Shown here in pieces: positions 49,733 through 58,524 of a DNA stretch of 64,000 nt. Both the position numbers and the translations under genes were made by a program. The DNA comes from SAR202 cluster bacterium (GTDB taxonomy: Bacteria; Chloroflexota; Dehalococcoidia; Lucifugimonadales; UBA3495). The stretch covers positions 1 to 64,000 of the forward strand of contig JABMNL010000038.1 in assembly GCA_013204585.1 (NCBI GenBank). Direction: 5' to 3'. Within the stretch, counting starts at the first letter, position 1; every line of letters starts with the position of its first letter. The notes under the pieces are model-generated. The model saw only the letters and a program-made list of their open reading frames with translations. It was not told the origin of the DNA and did no database searches.

Positions 49733-51451
49733 ATGCCATCAGCCAGTGAAATGATTGTCCAGACCCTGGAGGAAGCCGGCATCGAGTACGTGTTCGGTAT
49801 CCCCGGCGGCGCAACCGGCCAGATATTCAACATCTTGGAAGCAAGACAAGACCGCATCAAGACCGTGTTGGTCCGCCACGAACAGGTGGCCGCAATCATG
49901 GCCGATGCCTACGGTCGGGCCAGCGGGAAACCGGCGGCAATCATGGGGCAAGGCTTGTTCATGGGCTCCAACGCCGCTTTTGGCATCATGGAGGCCATGC
50001 TGAGCAGTTCTCCCATGGTGGTAATCACCGACACCTCCGACGGTGGCGCGGCCCAGCGTCCCGCCAACCAGTCTGGGGCTGGCGAATATGGCAGCATCGA
50101 CCTTCAATCCATCTTCAAGTCCATGACCAAGTACACAACCCTGGCCACCAATCCCAAAGAAGCCGTTTTGGGCACCCAGTTGGCCATAAAACACGCCGTC
50201 AGCGGCCGTCCCGGTCCCGCAACTGTGCTCATGCGCTCGGCAGCCGTCAGTGGGCAGGTGGACTTGGAATCCCCGCCCTTCATCCACAACGCCTCGGGGT
50301 TCTTGAACACGGTAAAACCCGCCAGCGCGGCGGTGGACATTGAACGAGCAATCCAGATATTAAACGAGTCTAGTAAGCCGGTAATCATCGCTGGTAATGG
50401 CGTGCATGTCGCCAGGGCCCACTCCCAACTCCAGGAGTTTGCCGAGCAGTGGGGCATGCCGGTGGCCACCAGTTATAAAGGAAAGAGCGCCATCGCCGAA
50501 GACCATCCCCTTTCTTTGGGCATGGTGGGCACCTACGGCCAGGAGACCGCCAACAAGGCGGTGGGCGATGCCGACACCGTGGTCATAATCGGCGCTCTGC
50601 TCCGCTCCCAGGAGACCGTGGGCGAGCGTCCCGACATCTTCGACCCCAACCGCCAGCGCATCATCCAGATTGACATCGACGAGCGCAACGCCGGTTGGTC
50701 GTTCCCAGTGGAACTGGGCCTTATTGGAGATGCCGGGTCGATTCTTGACCAATTGGTGGAAGCATCCAAAGCCGCCGCGCCGGGCAACTCCGCCAACCGC
50801 AAAGATTGGACCGATAGCATTCCTAGCCGACGTGACGCCGGTTCCTATTACGAGCTGCCGGGTATGCAAGAGGACAGCTCGCCGGTGACGCCTCAGCGGC
50901 TGGTGGCCCAGTTACAAGCAACAATGAGCCCGGATACCATCTTTGCCCTGGACGCCGGGAACAACCGCACCTGGATGGCCCATCTCTACAAGGCCCGCCA
51001 GGCCAATACCTTCTACAGTCCCGGCGGCACCGCCGGCATGGGTTGGGCGCTGCCAGCCGCAGTGGGCCTCAAGCTGGTCTATCCCAACCAACCGGTGGTC
51101 TGCGTGACTGGCGATGGCGGTTACATGATGACCGTTAACGCCATATCCACGGCAGTGCAGTATGACCTGCCCATCATTTGCGTGGTGTTCAACGACAACG
51201 TGCTGGGCATGGTCCACGACCACCAACCAGAAGGCCACAAGATTGCCTCCGAGTTCTTCCCCACCAACAACGCAGCCGTGGCCGAGGCCATGGGCGCCTT
51301 CGGAATCCAAGTCAGCCACTCCAAAGACCTACCCGACGCGCTAATGGCAGCCCAAGCGTCCGGCAGGCCAGCGGTGGTTGATGTTCTAGTAGACCGTGGC
51401 CCCAGCCCCGACGACTGGCGTGCCAGCGCCCACAAGGCCGGTGAGACATAG
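49733..51451 (+). CDS. Thiamine diphosphate-dependent enzyme (acetolactate synthase/decarboxylase family), copy 2
   Basis: The 572-residue protein has an N-terminal PYR domain (IEYVFGIPGGATGQIFN, VRHEQVAAIMADAYGRASGKP with the catalytic Glu), a central domain (IIAGNGVHVARA), and a PP domain (CVTGDGGYMMTVNAISTAVQYDLPIICVVFNDN). The GDG...NDN cofactor motif is more standard here than in copy 1. The reaction, carboligation or decarboxylation of a 2-oxo acid, is not resolved. Confidence 0.88.
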   Translation: MPSASEMIVQTLEEAGIEYVFGIPGGATGQIFNILEARQDRIKTVLVRHEQVAAIMADAYGRASGKPAAIMGQGLFMGSNAAFGIMEAMLSSSPMVVITDTSDGGAAQRPANQSGAGEYGSIDLQSIFKSMTKYTTLATNPKEAVLGTQLAIKHAVSGRPGPATVLMRSAAVSGQVDLESPPFIHNASGFLNTVKPASAAVDIERAIQILNESSKPVIIAGNGVHVARAHSQLQEFAEQWGMPVATSYKGKSAIAEDHPLSLGMVGTYGQETANKAVGDADTVVIIGALLRSQETVGERPDIFDPNRQRIIQIDIDERNAGWSFPVELGLIGDAGSILDQLVEASKAAAPGNSANRKDWTDSIPSRRDAGSYYELPGMQEDSSPVTPQRLVAQLQATMSPDTIFALDAGNNRTWMAHLYKARQANTFYSPGGTAGMGWALPAAVGLKLVYPNQPVVCVTGDGGYMMTVNAISTAVQYDLPIICVVFNDNVLGMVHDHQPEGHKIASEFFPTNNAAVAEAMGAFGIQVSHSKDLPDALMAAQASGRPAVVDVLVDRGPSPDDWRASAHKAGET

Positions 51452-51530
51452 GCGGTGGCAAAACGCCCCGCAAAACACAGGTGCGTCACATCTTTGCCGG
51501 GTCTCATAATGTGGGAAACCGTCCACCACC

Positions 51531-51555
51531 GTAGGGGCGGGTTTCTAACCCGCCC
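51531..51555. repeat. Hairpin repeat with GTAGGGGCGGG core
   Basis: GGGCGGGTT and AACCCGCCC pair around a 3-base loop, preceded by GTAG. It is of the same style as the long hairpin at 27,777. It lies about 80 bases after the TPP copy 2 stop. Confidence 0.65.
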
Positions 51556-51641
51556 TGGCACTCGTATTCCACGCTCCTACCGGCCAATATCCTTGCGGGA
51601 CGATATTTCTTCGTTTCGTTAAGCGCCGTTGAAAGACAACA

Positions 51642-51667
51642 GGGCACCCCGATGCATCGGGGTGCCC
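51642..51667. terminator. Perfect 26-base palindrome, possible terminator
   Basis: GGGCACCCCGATG and its exact complement CATCGGGGTGCCC abut. No long T-run follows, so it is either a rho-independent-like hairpin of weak form or a binding site. It lies in the 417-base gap between TPP copy 2 and the CHAT-STAND gene, which holds no gene. Confidence 0.45.
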
Positions 51668-51730
51668 CTAAGATGTTCGACTGTCATACCCGAGCCACCA
51701 CCCCTAAAGTTTGTTATAACTCAGGTTTAA

Positions 51731-51760
51731 TTGGACGCGGTATTTGGCCGGTGATAGTAT
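51731..51760 (+). promoter_or_regulatory. Possible promoter of the CHAT-STAND gene
   Basis: TTGGAC at 51,731 and TAGTAT at 51,755 are spaced 18 bases, about 100 bases upstream of the start. Confidence 0.4.
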
Positions 51761-51868
51761 GATTCGGAGATTAAATCTCAGGCTGAAATTAAGCTTTTTC
51801 CCGACCTGTTAGCCATCGAGAGTTGGCCACGGGCCGGTCTCACCCCTCGATACCACCCGGAGGCCCCT

Positions 51869-54800
51869 TTGTCTGACTTACTGCAAATAGTGGACCTGGC
51901 CGATTCGGGCCAGGTGCAACTTTCTTTATTAAGCGACTCCAACCAGGAGACCGCCCCACCCACCAGCTTCCCGTTGCCCCTCACCAACGCCGAACTGGCA
52001 GAGATTCGTTGGTACCTGACCGAATACCCAGAAAACACCTTCGGCGAGGCTAAAACCCGCGCCGAGAAGGTGGAAGCCGGTCTGAAGGATTTGGGCCGTC
52101 TGCTGCACGAAGCTGTGTTTAACTCCGGTGACGAGGCCAAAGCACTGCTGACCAAAGCTACCGGAACAGGTTCGGCCCAGCTTTCCATCGTCTCCACCCG
52201 GCCCGAATTCCTGGGCCTGCCGTGGGAACTGCTGAACCACGACGACACCGGCTACCTGGCATCCCAACTGGGCGGCATCTCGCGCCGGCTATTCGCCAAG
52301 CCTCTAGCAGCGTTCTCCGGGCAGTTGCCCACGGACCAACTCAATGTGCTGCTGCTCTTGCCGACCTCCGGTAAGGGCTCCGGGAGCATCGCCACCGAAG
52401 CATTGACCGCGCTTGAATCTCTGACCGTGGAAGCCGAATTGGACTGCTTGCGTCCCTCTTCATTAACTAAGCTGCAAGAGCAACTAACCGCGAAGTCGGG
52501 GCACTACCACCTGGTTCACTTCGACGGCTTTACCATCGACAGCCAAGGCATATTAATGGAAGACGGCTCTGGCGGGGCAAGCTCCGTTGACGCCGCTACA
52601 TTGGCCAAGTCATTGACCGATGCCCAGACCCCCGTTGTATTAATCAATGCCTCATCCTCCAGCGCTCTGAACGACGTTATGTCATTCTGCGCCGGACTGA
52701 CCCAAGCTGGTGTTGCTCAAGTGGTAGTCACGCCGCTCCCCATCGCCGGAGCGGGCCGAGTGCTGTTCTGCGAGAATTTCTTTAAAGGCCTAGGCGCAGG
52801 CACGCCCATCGCCCAAGCCGTGGCCACTGTGCGGCAGGCCATGATGGACCATCCCCAGCGTCCCTCAGCCACCGGCCCCTTGGTCTCCTGGGATTGGATC
52901 CTACCGGCAGTATTCGAGTCCCGTGAGTATGCACCGGCCGCCATAGTGGTGGAAGAACCAGCCGCGCCTGTTCCCGGACAGCCCCAACCCGCGCCGGAGT
53001 CGATGGGAACCGACCTACCTAGGGGTGGGCCTTACGGTCTGATTGGCCGACACGCTGAGCTGTTGGATTTGGAACGCCAATTTCAGCAATCGACCGTGGT
53101 CATGCTCTCTGGAGACGTTGGCATCGGGAAATCCGAATTGGCCTTGGGACTGGCCGCGTGGCTGCGCAAGACCGGAGCGCGACCCGGCGGCGTATTCTAT
53201 TCAGCATTTGAAGTGGGCGCAGGGCTGGAGCGGGTGCTCCACGAAATTGGCACCGCCCTGGCCGGACTGGACTTCGCCGATTTGAGATCTGACGAACGCC
53301 GCGCCTGGGTCGTGGAATACCTAACAGAACACCCAGCATTGCTCGTCTTAGACAGCCTCCAGAACCTGGCCGGGTTCCCCACCGGCGCGCCGGGCCTGCT
53401 CGACGAACATGAAATGGCCGACCTGGACGCCTTCTTAAAGGAAGTCGCGGAGGGTGGTCAAACTTGGTCGCTGCTGGTCAACCGCCGTGACCACGAGCAG
53501 TGGCTAACCGTGCCCCACAGCGTCTACCAATTGGGCGGACTGGTTGGACAGGACCGCATCGTGCTCGGCACCCGTCTTTTGGAAGAGGCCGGGGCCGACC
53601 CCATACGCCTTGGCCCAGAATACCTGGAAGTATTGGAATTGGTGAACGGCCACCCGCTGGCTATGGAAATTGCGCTGCCCATGTTAAAAGACATCCCTGC
53701 ATCCATCTTGGTGGGGGAATTGCGGTCCCAACTGGAACAGTACCAGCCGGGAACCGACGAAGAGGGCCGCCCCGACTACCTAACCGTGGTCATGGACCAC
53801 GCATTTAGCCGAATGACCCACCGCAGCCGAACGCACTTGCCCTTCATGTCCATGTTCCGCAGCCGGGTGATGATGGACATCTTGACCCACATCACTCAGG
53901 AAGGTCAGGCCTACCGGTCGGTGACCGGCGAACAGCTTGGCTATGGCGCTTGCCGCACTTTGCTCCGCACCGCCCGTAACAGCGGGTTCTTGGAGCCAAT
54001 CACCCCCAGCGTCTACCAGATACACCCGGCGCTGCCCTGGTTCTACGGACGCAGCCTCTACCGCCAGTTTTCCCCGAGTGCCATCCAACAACTGGAACAG
54101 GAGGTGGTCCGGGTCTACGCCGACACCGCCGACTATTTCATGGAGACCCTCTACGAGAACCAAGACGCCGGAACCAACGCCATCTTGGCCGAGGAGGGCA
54201 ACCTCACCCAGGCGTTGGCCCTGGCGCTGGAAGCAGGCCAGTGGGAGAACGCCCAATTGCTGGTGCAGCCCTTAGCCCAGGTCTTCCGCATGCAAAAACG
54301 CTATCCAGAGTTGCGCCGTCTGCGCCGTCAGTTATTGGAGACTGCGGGGACAACTGCCGCTGAGGCCGAAAAGAGCGGTGGCATCCAACTGTGGCTGTAC
54401 CTGATGGGCACTGAGGCCAGTGAGTACATCGAGACCAAGGAGTTCGACCGCGCCGATGAGCTAAACAAGCAACTCTTAGAGTATCTGAGTACTAAAGAAG
54501 ACGGCGAGACCGACCCCCGCACCGCCGCAGTCTTTCATCAGATGGGCATGGTGGCCCAGAACCGCTGGCAGTTGGAAGAGGCTGAAGAGCTCTTCACCAA
54601 ATCGCTGGCCATCATCGAGGGCGGCGACGACGACGAAACGGTGGCCGACGACTACTACGGTCTGGGCCTAGTCTGCCAATACCGCCGCCGCTACACCGAA
54701 GCCAAAGAATGGTTCAGCAAAGCCCTGGAGATACACCAGCGGATTGGCGATGCCGAAGAGATGGTCAAGGACTATCGGTCTTTGGGCGTCTGCGCCCAGT

Positions 54801-55495
54801 ACAAGTTCGAATACGACGAAGCCGCTAGCTGGTACCAACGGGCCAGGGAGATTCTAGAAGAGAACCGAGACGAGGAAACAGCAGTACTGGTCTACCACTC
54901 GCTGGGCACCGTCTGTCACGCCCAATATCAGTTCGACGAAGCCCAGAACTGGTACGAGCAGGCACTGACCCTCAGCGACCGGATGGGGAACGACACCCAA
55001 ATGGCCATCGAGTTCCATCACCTGGGCTTGGTTGAACAGGCCCGCGACATGTTTGTCCAAGACGCCGAGCACTGGTACCTGATGGCTATGGAGAAGTGGC
55101 AGAAGCTGGGCGACCGGCGTTCTGAGGGCGACGAGTGCCGTCAACTGGGCGTACTGTTCCACGAGCATAAAGACTTGGAAAAGGCTGAAGAGTGGTACAG
55201 CCGGGCCCGTGATGCCTTCGAAGAAATCCAAGACGTCAGCCGCATCTGCCGCACCTACGGCCAACTGGGCATGGTGGCCGAGCAGCGGGACGACATTCCC
55301 GGCGCGTTGCTGTGGGCCGGGCGCACCTACCAACAGGCCCTGGGCAACAACCTTCCGGTGCTGATACAAGCCAAAGCCCACCTGGCCCGGCTGCGGGACA
55401 AGCAGGGCGAGGAAAATTTTGCCACCTGGTGGCGCGAGTTTGCCGGAGAAGACCCGCCCACCGACCTGAACGTGGACGCCGAAACCGTTCTGTAG
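51869..55495 (+). CDS. STAND NTPase with degenerate N-terminal CHAT domain and C-terminal TPRs
   Basis: The 1208-residue protein has three parts. Residues about 1-360 resemble a CHAT caspase-like domain (STRPEFLGLPWELL, YHLVHFDGF, VVLINASSSSA, then VTPLPIAGAGRVLFCENFF). The catalytic positions are lost: the usual GHG reads GFT near 218 and the usual NAC reads NAS near 258. Residues about 390-700 are a STAND/NB-ARC-type ATPase with Walker A SGDVGIGKSE near 413 and Walker B-like LLVLDSLQN. The rest is TPR helices with repeated AxxWYxxAxE patterns. This is NLR-like architecture, suggesting a cytoplasmic sensor or scaffold. The first codon is TTG. Confidence 0.85.
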   Translation: MSDLLQIVDLADSGQVQLSLLSDSNQETAPPTSFPLPLTNAELAEIRWYLTEYPENTFGEAKTRAEKVEAGLKDLGRLLHEAVFNSGDEAKALLTKATGTGSAQLSIVSTRPEFLGLPWELLNHDDTGYLASQLGGISRRLFAKPLAAFSGQLPTDQLNVLLLLPTSGKGSGSIATEALTALESLTVEAELDCLRPSSLTKLQEQLTAKSGHYHLVHFDGFTIDSQGILMEDGSGGASSVDAATLAKSLTDAQTPVVLINASSSSALNDVMSFCAGLTQAGVAQVVVTPLPIAGAGRVLFCENFFKGLGAGTPIAQAVATVRQAMMDHPQRPSATGPLVSWDWILPAVFESREYAPAAIVVEEPAAPVPGQPQPAPESMGTDLPRGGPYGLIGRHAELLDLERQFQQSTVVMLSGDVGIGKSELALGLAAWLRKTGARPGGVFYSAFEVGAGLERVLHEIGTALAGLDFADLRSDERRAWVVEYLTEHPALLVLDSLQNLAGFPTGAPGLLDEHEMADLDAFLKEVAEGGQTWSLLVNRRDHEQWLTVPHSVYQLGGLVGQDRIVLGTRLLEEAGADPIRLGPEYLEVLELVNGHPLAMEIALPMLKDIPASILVGELRSQLEQYQPGTDEEGRPDYLTVVMDHAFSRMTHRSRTHLPFMSMFRSRVMMDILTHITQEGQAYRSVTGEQLGYGACRTLLRTARNSGFLEPITPSVYQIHPALPWFYGRSLYRQFSPSAIQQLEQEVVRVYADTADYFMETLYENQDAGTNAILAEEGNLTQALALALEAGQWENAQLLVQPLAQVFRMQKRYPELRRLRRQLLETAGTTAAEAEKSGGIQLWLYLMGTEASEYIETKEFDRADELNKQLLEYLSTKEDGETDPRTAAVFHQMGMVAQNRWQLEEAEELFTKSLAIIEGGDDDETVADDYYGLGLVCQYRRRYTEAKEWFSKALEIHQRIGDAEEMVKDYRSLGVCAQYKFEYDEAASWYQRAREILEENRDEETAVLVYHSLGTVCHAQYQFDEAQNWYEQALTLSDRMGNDTQMAIEFHHLGLVEQARDMFVQDAEHWYLMAMEKWQKLGDRRSEGDECRQLGVLFHEHKDLEKAEEWYSRARDAFEEIQDVSRICRTYGQLGMVAEQRDDIPGALLWAGRTYQQALGNNLPVLIQAKAHLARLRDKQGEENFATWWREFAGEDPPTDLNVDAETVL

Positions 55496-55523
55496 AACGA
55501 CCCAATCTCGCGGGAGGCAATCA

Positions 55524-57476
55524 ATGGCCGTAACATCTATTGAAATCAAAGAGCGTGGCCCCTATGCCGAAGGCATGACCTTCGGCAACACCGGAGCCTA
55601 CGAGCAATTGGACGGCACAGTTCACTTCGCCGTTGATTCTTCCAATCCCGCGAACGGCCTGATTACCGACCTGGGGCTGGCCCCCAAAAACCCGACGGGC
55701 CTGGTCGAGTTTTCAGCCGACTTCCGAATCTTAAAACCGGTTGACCAACAGAAGGGCAGCCACAAGTTATTCTTCGACGTGGTAAACCGGGGCAACGTCC
55801 TGGCTCTGGGCCGCATCAACAGCTCATCCGAAGGTATGGAACCGGGGAACGGCTTCCTGATGCGCCGTGGCTACACCCTTGCCTGGTGCGGTTGGCAGCA
55901 CGATGTGCCCCAAAAGCCAGAATTGCTCAGGGTCAACGTTCCCAACGCCACCGGCGTAGAGGGTCGAATCGCCGTCACATTCCAACCCAACGGGCCAGTG
56001 ACGACCCAGATGCTGTCCGACCGCGATCACATGCCATACTCGGCCAGCAGCCTAGACCAACCCAACGCCGAACTCACCGTCCGCGATCACGACACCGGCC
56101 CGATCACGGTCATACCTCGCTCCGATTGGACATTCGGACGCCTGGAACAGGGCAACATCGTCACCGACTCGAACCGCATCTGCATGGCCTCAGGATTTGA
56201 GGCGGGTAAAATCTACCAGTGCCTCTACACCACAGACGTTGCGCCCGTAGTAGGTCTGGGTTTCGCGGCAGTCAGGGACTTCGTCTCCCACCTCAGATAC
56301 TCCACCAGCCAAGACAACCCCTGCGCCGGGGACATCCAGCACACCCTGGCCTTCGGTTCGTCCCAGAGCGGACGGTTCCTCCGCCAAATGCTCTACCTGG
56401 CCATGAACCAGGATGAAGACGAGCGGATGGTCTTCGACGGCATAATCGCCAACATCGCCGGTGGCCGTCGCGGTGAGTTCAACCAACGGTTCGGACAGCC
56501 GTCCAGCACCATTGAGTCCAGCACTGCAAGCGTCTTTCCATTCGCCGACATCGAACAGACCGACCCCGAGACCGGCAAGACGGACGGACTGCTGTCACGG
56601 CTCACGGCCATGGGCAAACTCCCCAAGCTGTTCTTGACCAATACCTCCAGTGAGTACTGGGGTGGTCATGCCTCCTTGACCCATATCGACTCCTCCGGTG
56701 TTAAAGACATCACACCGTCGGACAACGTCCGCATCTACCACTTCTCAGGCACCCAACATCAGGCCGGTGTTTTACCATTGGGGCACGTACAGGCCACGGG
56801 CAACAAGGGTCTCCACCCATTCAACTGGGTCGACTGGCGCCCTCTGATGCGCGCCGCGGTCTCGCATCTGGACAACTGGGTCACCAATGGCATCACACCA
56901 CCGGCCAGCAAACACGCCCGCTTGGACGACGGCACCGCCGTGACTTACGAGTCGTTACACTCCGTGTTCAAGGACAACCCAAAAATCAAGTTCCCCTCCT
57001 ACTTCCGGCACCTGTCGCGGCTCGACTTCGGGCCTGACGACGGCGTTACTGAAATCCTGCCTCCGGTAACAGGCAAAGCATATCCGGCGCTGGTATCAAA
57101 ATTAGACTCCGACGGCAACGAATTGGCCGGCATTCGCCTCCCCGACGTAGCAGTGCCTCTGGCCACGGTAATGGGCTGGAACTTACGACACCCCGACACT
57201 GGTGGCCCAGGGCAGACCCATAGAATCATGGGTTCGACTGTGCCCTTTCCGTTCACCCAACAAGAACGGGAAGACACTGGCGACCCCCGGCCATCTGTTG
57301 AAGAGCGCTACTCCTCTCGCGAGGACTTCCTACAGCGGGTGGAAACCTCGGCCCAAGAACTGGTCTCCCAAGGCTACATGCTGGAAGAAGACATTCAAAC
57401 AGTCGCCCAACAGGCGGGCAACCGCTACGACCTGCTTGAATCTCAGGTGAAACAGGTACAGCCCGCCGGAGACTAA
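55524..57476 (+). CDS. Alpha/beta-hydrolase domain protein (Abhydrolase_10-like)
   Basis: The 650-residue protein matches the large alpha/beta hydrolase group with a long N-terminal beta-rich part (GAYEQLDGTVHFAVD, KLFFDVVNRGN, MRRGYTLAWCGWQHDV). A nucleophile elbow AFGSSQSGRFLRQM carries the Ser near residue 280. Late conserved parts include WRPLMRAAVSHLDNWV and MGSTVPFPFTQQERE. No signal peptide is visible. It starts 28 bases after the CHAT-STAND gene behind GGGAGG, so the two may be co-transcribed. Substrate is unknown; an ester or lactone is likely. Confidence 0.85.
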   Translation: MAVTSIEIKERGPYAEGMTFGNTGAYEQLDGTVHFAVDSSNPANGLITDLGLAPKNPTGLVEFSADFRILKPVDQQKGSHKLFFDVVNRGNVLALGRINSSSEGMEPGNGFLMRRGYTLAWCGWQHDVPQKPELLRVNVPNATGVEGRIAVTFQPNGPVTTQMLSDRDHMPYSASSLDQPNAELTVRDHDTGPITVIPRSDWTFGRLEQGNIVTDSNRICMASGFEAGKIYQCLYTTDVAPVVGLGFAAVRDFVSHLRYSTSQDNPCAGDIQHTLAFGSSQSGRFLRQMLYLAMNQDEDERMVFDGIIANIAGGRRGEFNQRFGQPSSTIESSTASVFPFADIEQTDPETGKTDGLLSRLTAMGKLPKLFLTNTSSEYWGGHASLTHIDSSGVKDITPSDNVRIYHFSGTQHQAGVLPLGHVQATGNKGLHPFNWVDWRPLMRAAVSHLDNWVTNGITPPASKHARLDDGTAVTYESLHSVFKDNPKIKFPSYFRHLSRLDFGPDDGVTEILPPVTGKAYPALVSKLDSDGNELAGIRLPDVAVPLATVMGWNLRHPDTGGPGQTHRIMGSTVPFPFTQQEREDTGDPRPSVEERYSSREDFLQRVETSAQELVSQGYMLEEDIQTVAQQAGNRYDLLESQVKQVQPAGD

Positions 57477-57484
57477 CGCCCCCA

Positions 57485-57560
57485 TCCTAGCCTTCCCCCG
57501 CGCCGGGGAAAGGGACAGTCCCCTCTCCCTCCGGGAGAGGGGTTAGGGTGAGGGGAAATC
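57485..57560. repeat. REP-like intergenic repeat
   Basis: CCCCTCTCCC and GGGAGAGGGG pair around a short loop and are followed by TTAGGGTGAGGGG. This is the common bacterial intergenic repeat style. A second small hairpin CCCCCGCGCCGGGG precedes it. Confidence 0.6.
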
Positions 57561-57644
57561 ACGATAGCCAACCTCGCTCAAATACGGTAGCCAAATATCA
57601 AGACCAGAGCACCAGGAACCAAAATCGACACTGGAGAAACTAAG

Positions 57645-58490
57645 ATGAACGTTGGAACATCAGTACCACTGCCGGCCTATACCATCGACCCTGCATTCAT
57701 GGCCAAGAAGGCCGAGGACCTGGGCTTCGAGTCCATCTGGTACGCCGAGCACGCAGCGGTGCCGGTTCACAGCGACAGCCCCTTCCCCGCCACCGGCGGC
57801 GAGATTCCCTGGACCTACTCCCACTTCACCGACCCTTACATCGCCCTGGCGCGTGCCTCCGGTGCCACCACCAAAATCAGGCTGGGTACTGGCATCACAT
57901 TGATTCCAGAGCGGAACCCACTCCTGTTGGCAAAGGAAATTTCCACCCTCGACCTGTTCAGCGGCGGACGGTTCATGCTTGGCGTCGGCACTGGCTGGCT
58001 CAAGGAAGAAACTGAATTGATGGGCGGCGATTTTGAACACCGCTGGACACAGACCCGCGAAGCCATCGAAGTGATGAAGGAACTTTGGACCAAGGAAGAG
58101 GCCGAGTACCACGGTCGGTACTTCGACTTCCCCTTGGTAAAGTCCTACCCCAAGCCCGCCCAAAAGCCTTACCCGCCCATCATCCTAGGGGGCATGGCTA
58201 AGAACGTGCTGCGCCGGGTTATAGCACACGCCGACGGCTGGATGCCCAACCGCATCACTCCGGCAGAGGTTGACGTGAGCCGCAAGAAGCTGGACGCCAT
58301 GGCCGCCGAAGCGGGTCGCGACCCCAAGTCCATCACCATCACGGTTTACGGCCAGGCCCCAGATGGAGACATCGTGAAGTCCCTGCTCAACGCGGGCGCC
58401 GACCGGGTGGTGGTTCGCCCCGAACATGTGGACACCGAAAAAGAAATGGGAGACCAACTAGAGCGCATGGCCGAATCAGTAGGGCTCTAG
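57645..58490 (+). CDS. LLM-class F420-dependent oxidoreductase
   Basis: The 281-residue luciferase-like monooxygenase TIM barrel has AKKAEDLGFESIWYAEH, KIRLGTGITLIPERNPLLLAKEISTLDLFSGGRFMLGVGTGWLKEE, and EYHGRYFDF, then PPIILGG. The GRFxLGVGxGW motif is that of F420-type LLM enzymes. Such enzymes are abundant in SAR202 genomes and may act on recalcitrant organics; that link comes from general knowledge, not this sequence. It lies between the hydrolase and the PrpD-like gene in one orientation. Confidence 0.9.
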   Translation: MNVGTSVPLPAYTIDPAFMAKKAEDLGFESIWYAEHAAVPVHSDSPFPATGGEIPWTYSHFTDPYIALARASGATTKIRLGTGITLIPERNPLLLAKEISTLDLFSGGRFMLGVGTGWLKEETELMGGDFEHRWTQTREAIEVMKELWTKEEAEYHGRYFDFPLVKSYPKPAQKPYPPIILGGMAKNVLRRVIAHADGWMPNRITPAEVDVSRKKLDAMAAEAGRDPKSITITVYGQAPDGDIVKSLLNAGADRVVVRPEHVDTEKEMGDQLERMAESVGL

Positions 58491-58524
58491 GCCTTACAAG
58501 CCCGGCTTAAAGAGGAAATAAGCA

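Noticed and set aside
49733..51451. TPP enzymes as the biosynthetic acetolactate synthase of an ilv operon
   Set aside because: No ilvH/ilvN, ilvC or ilvD genes are adjacent, and copy 1 has a divergent cofactor motif. Only the family is assigned.
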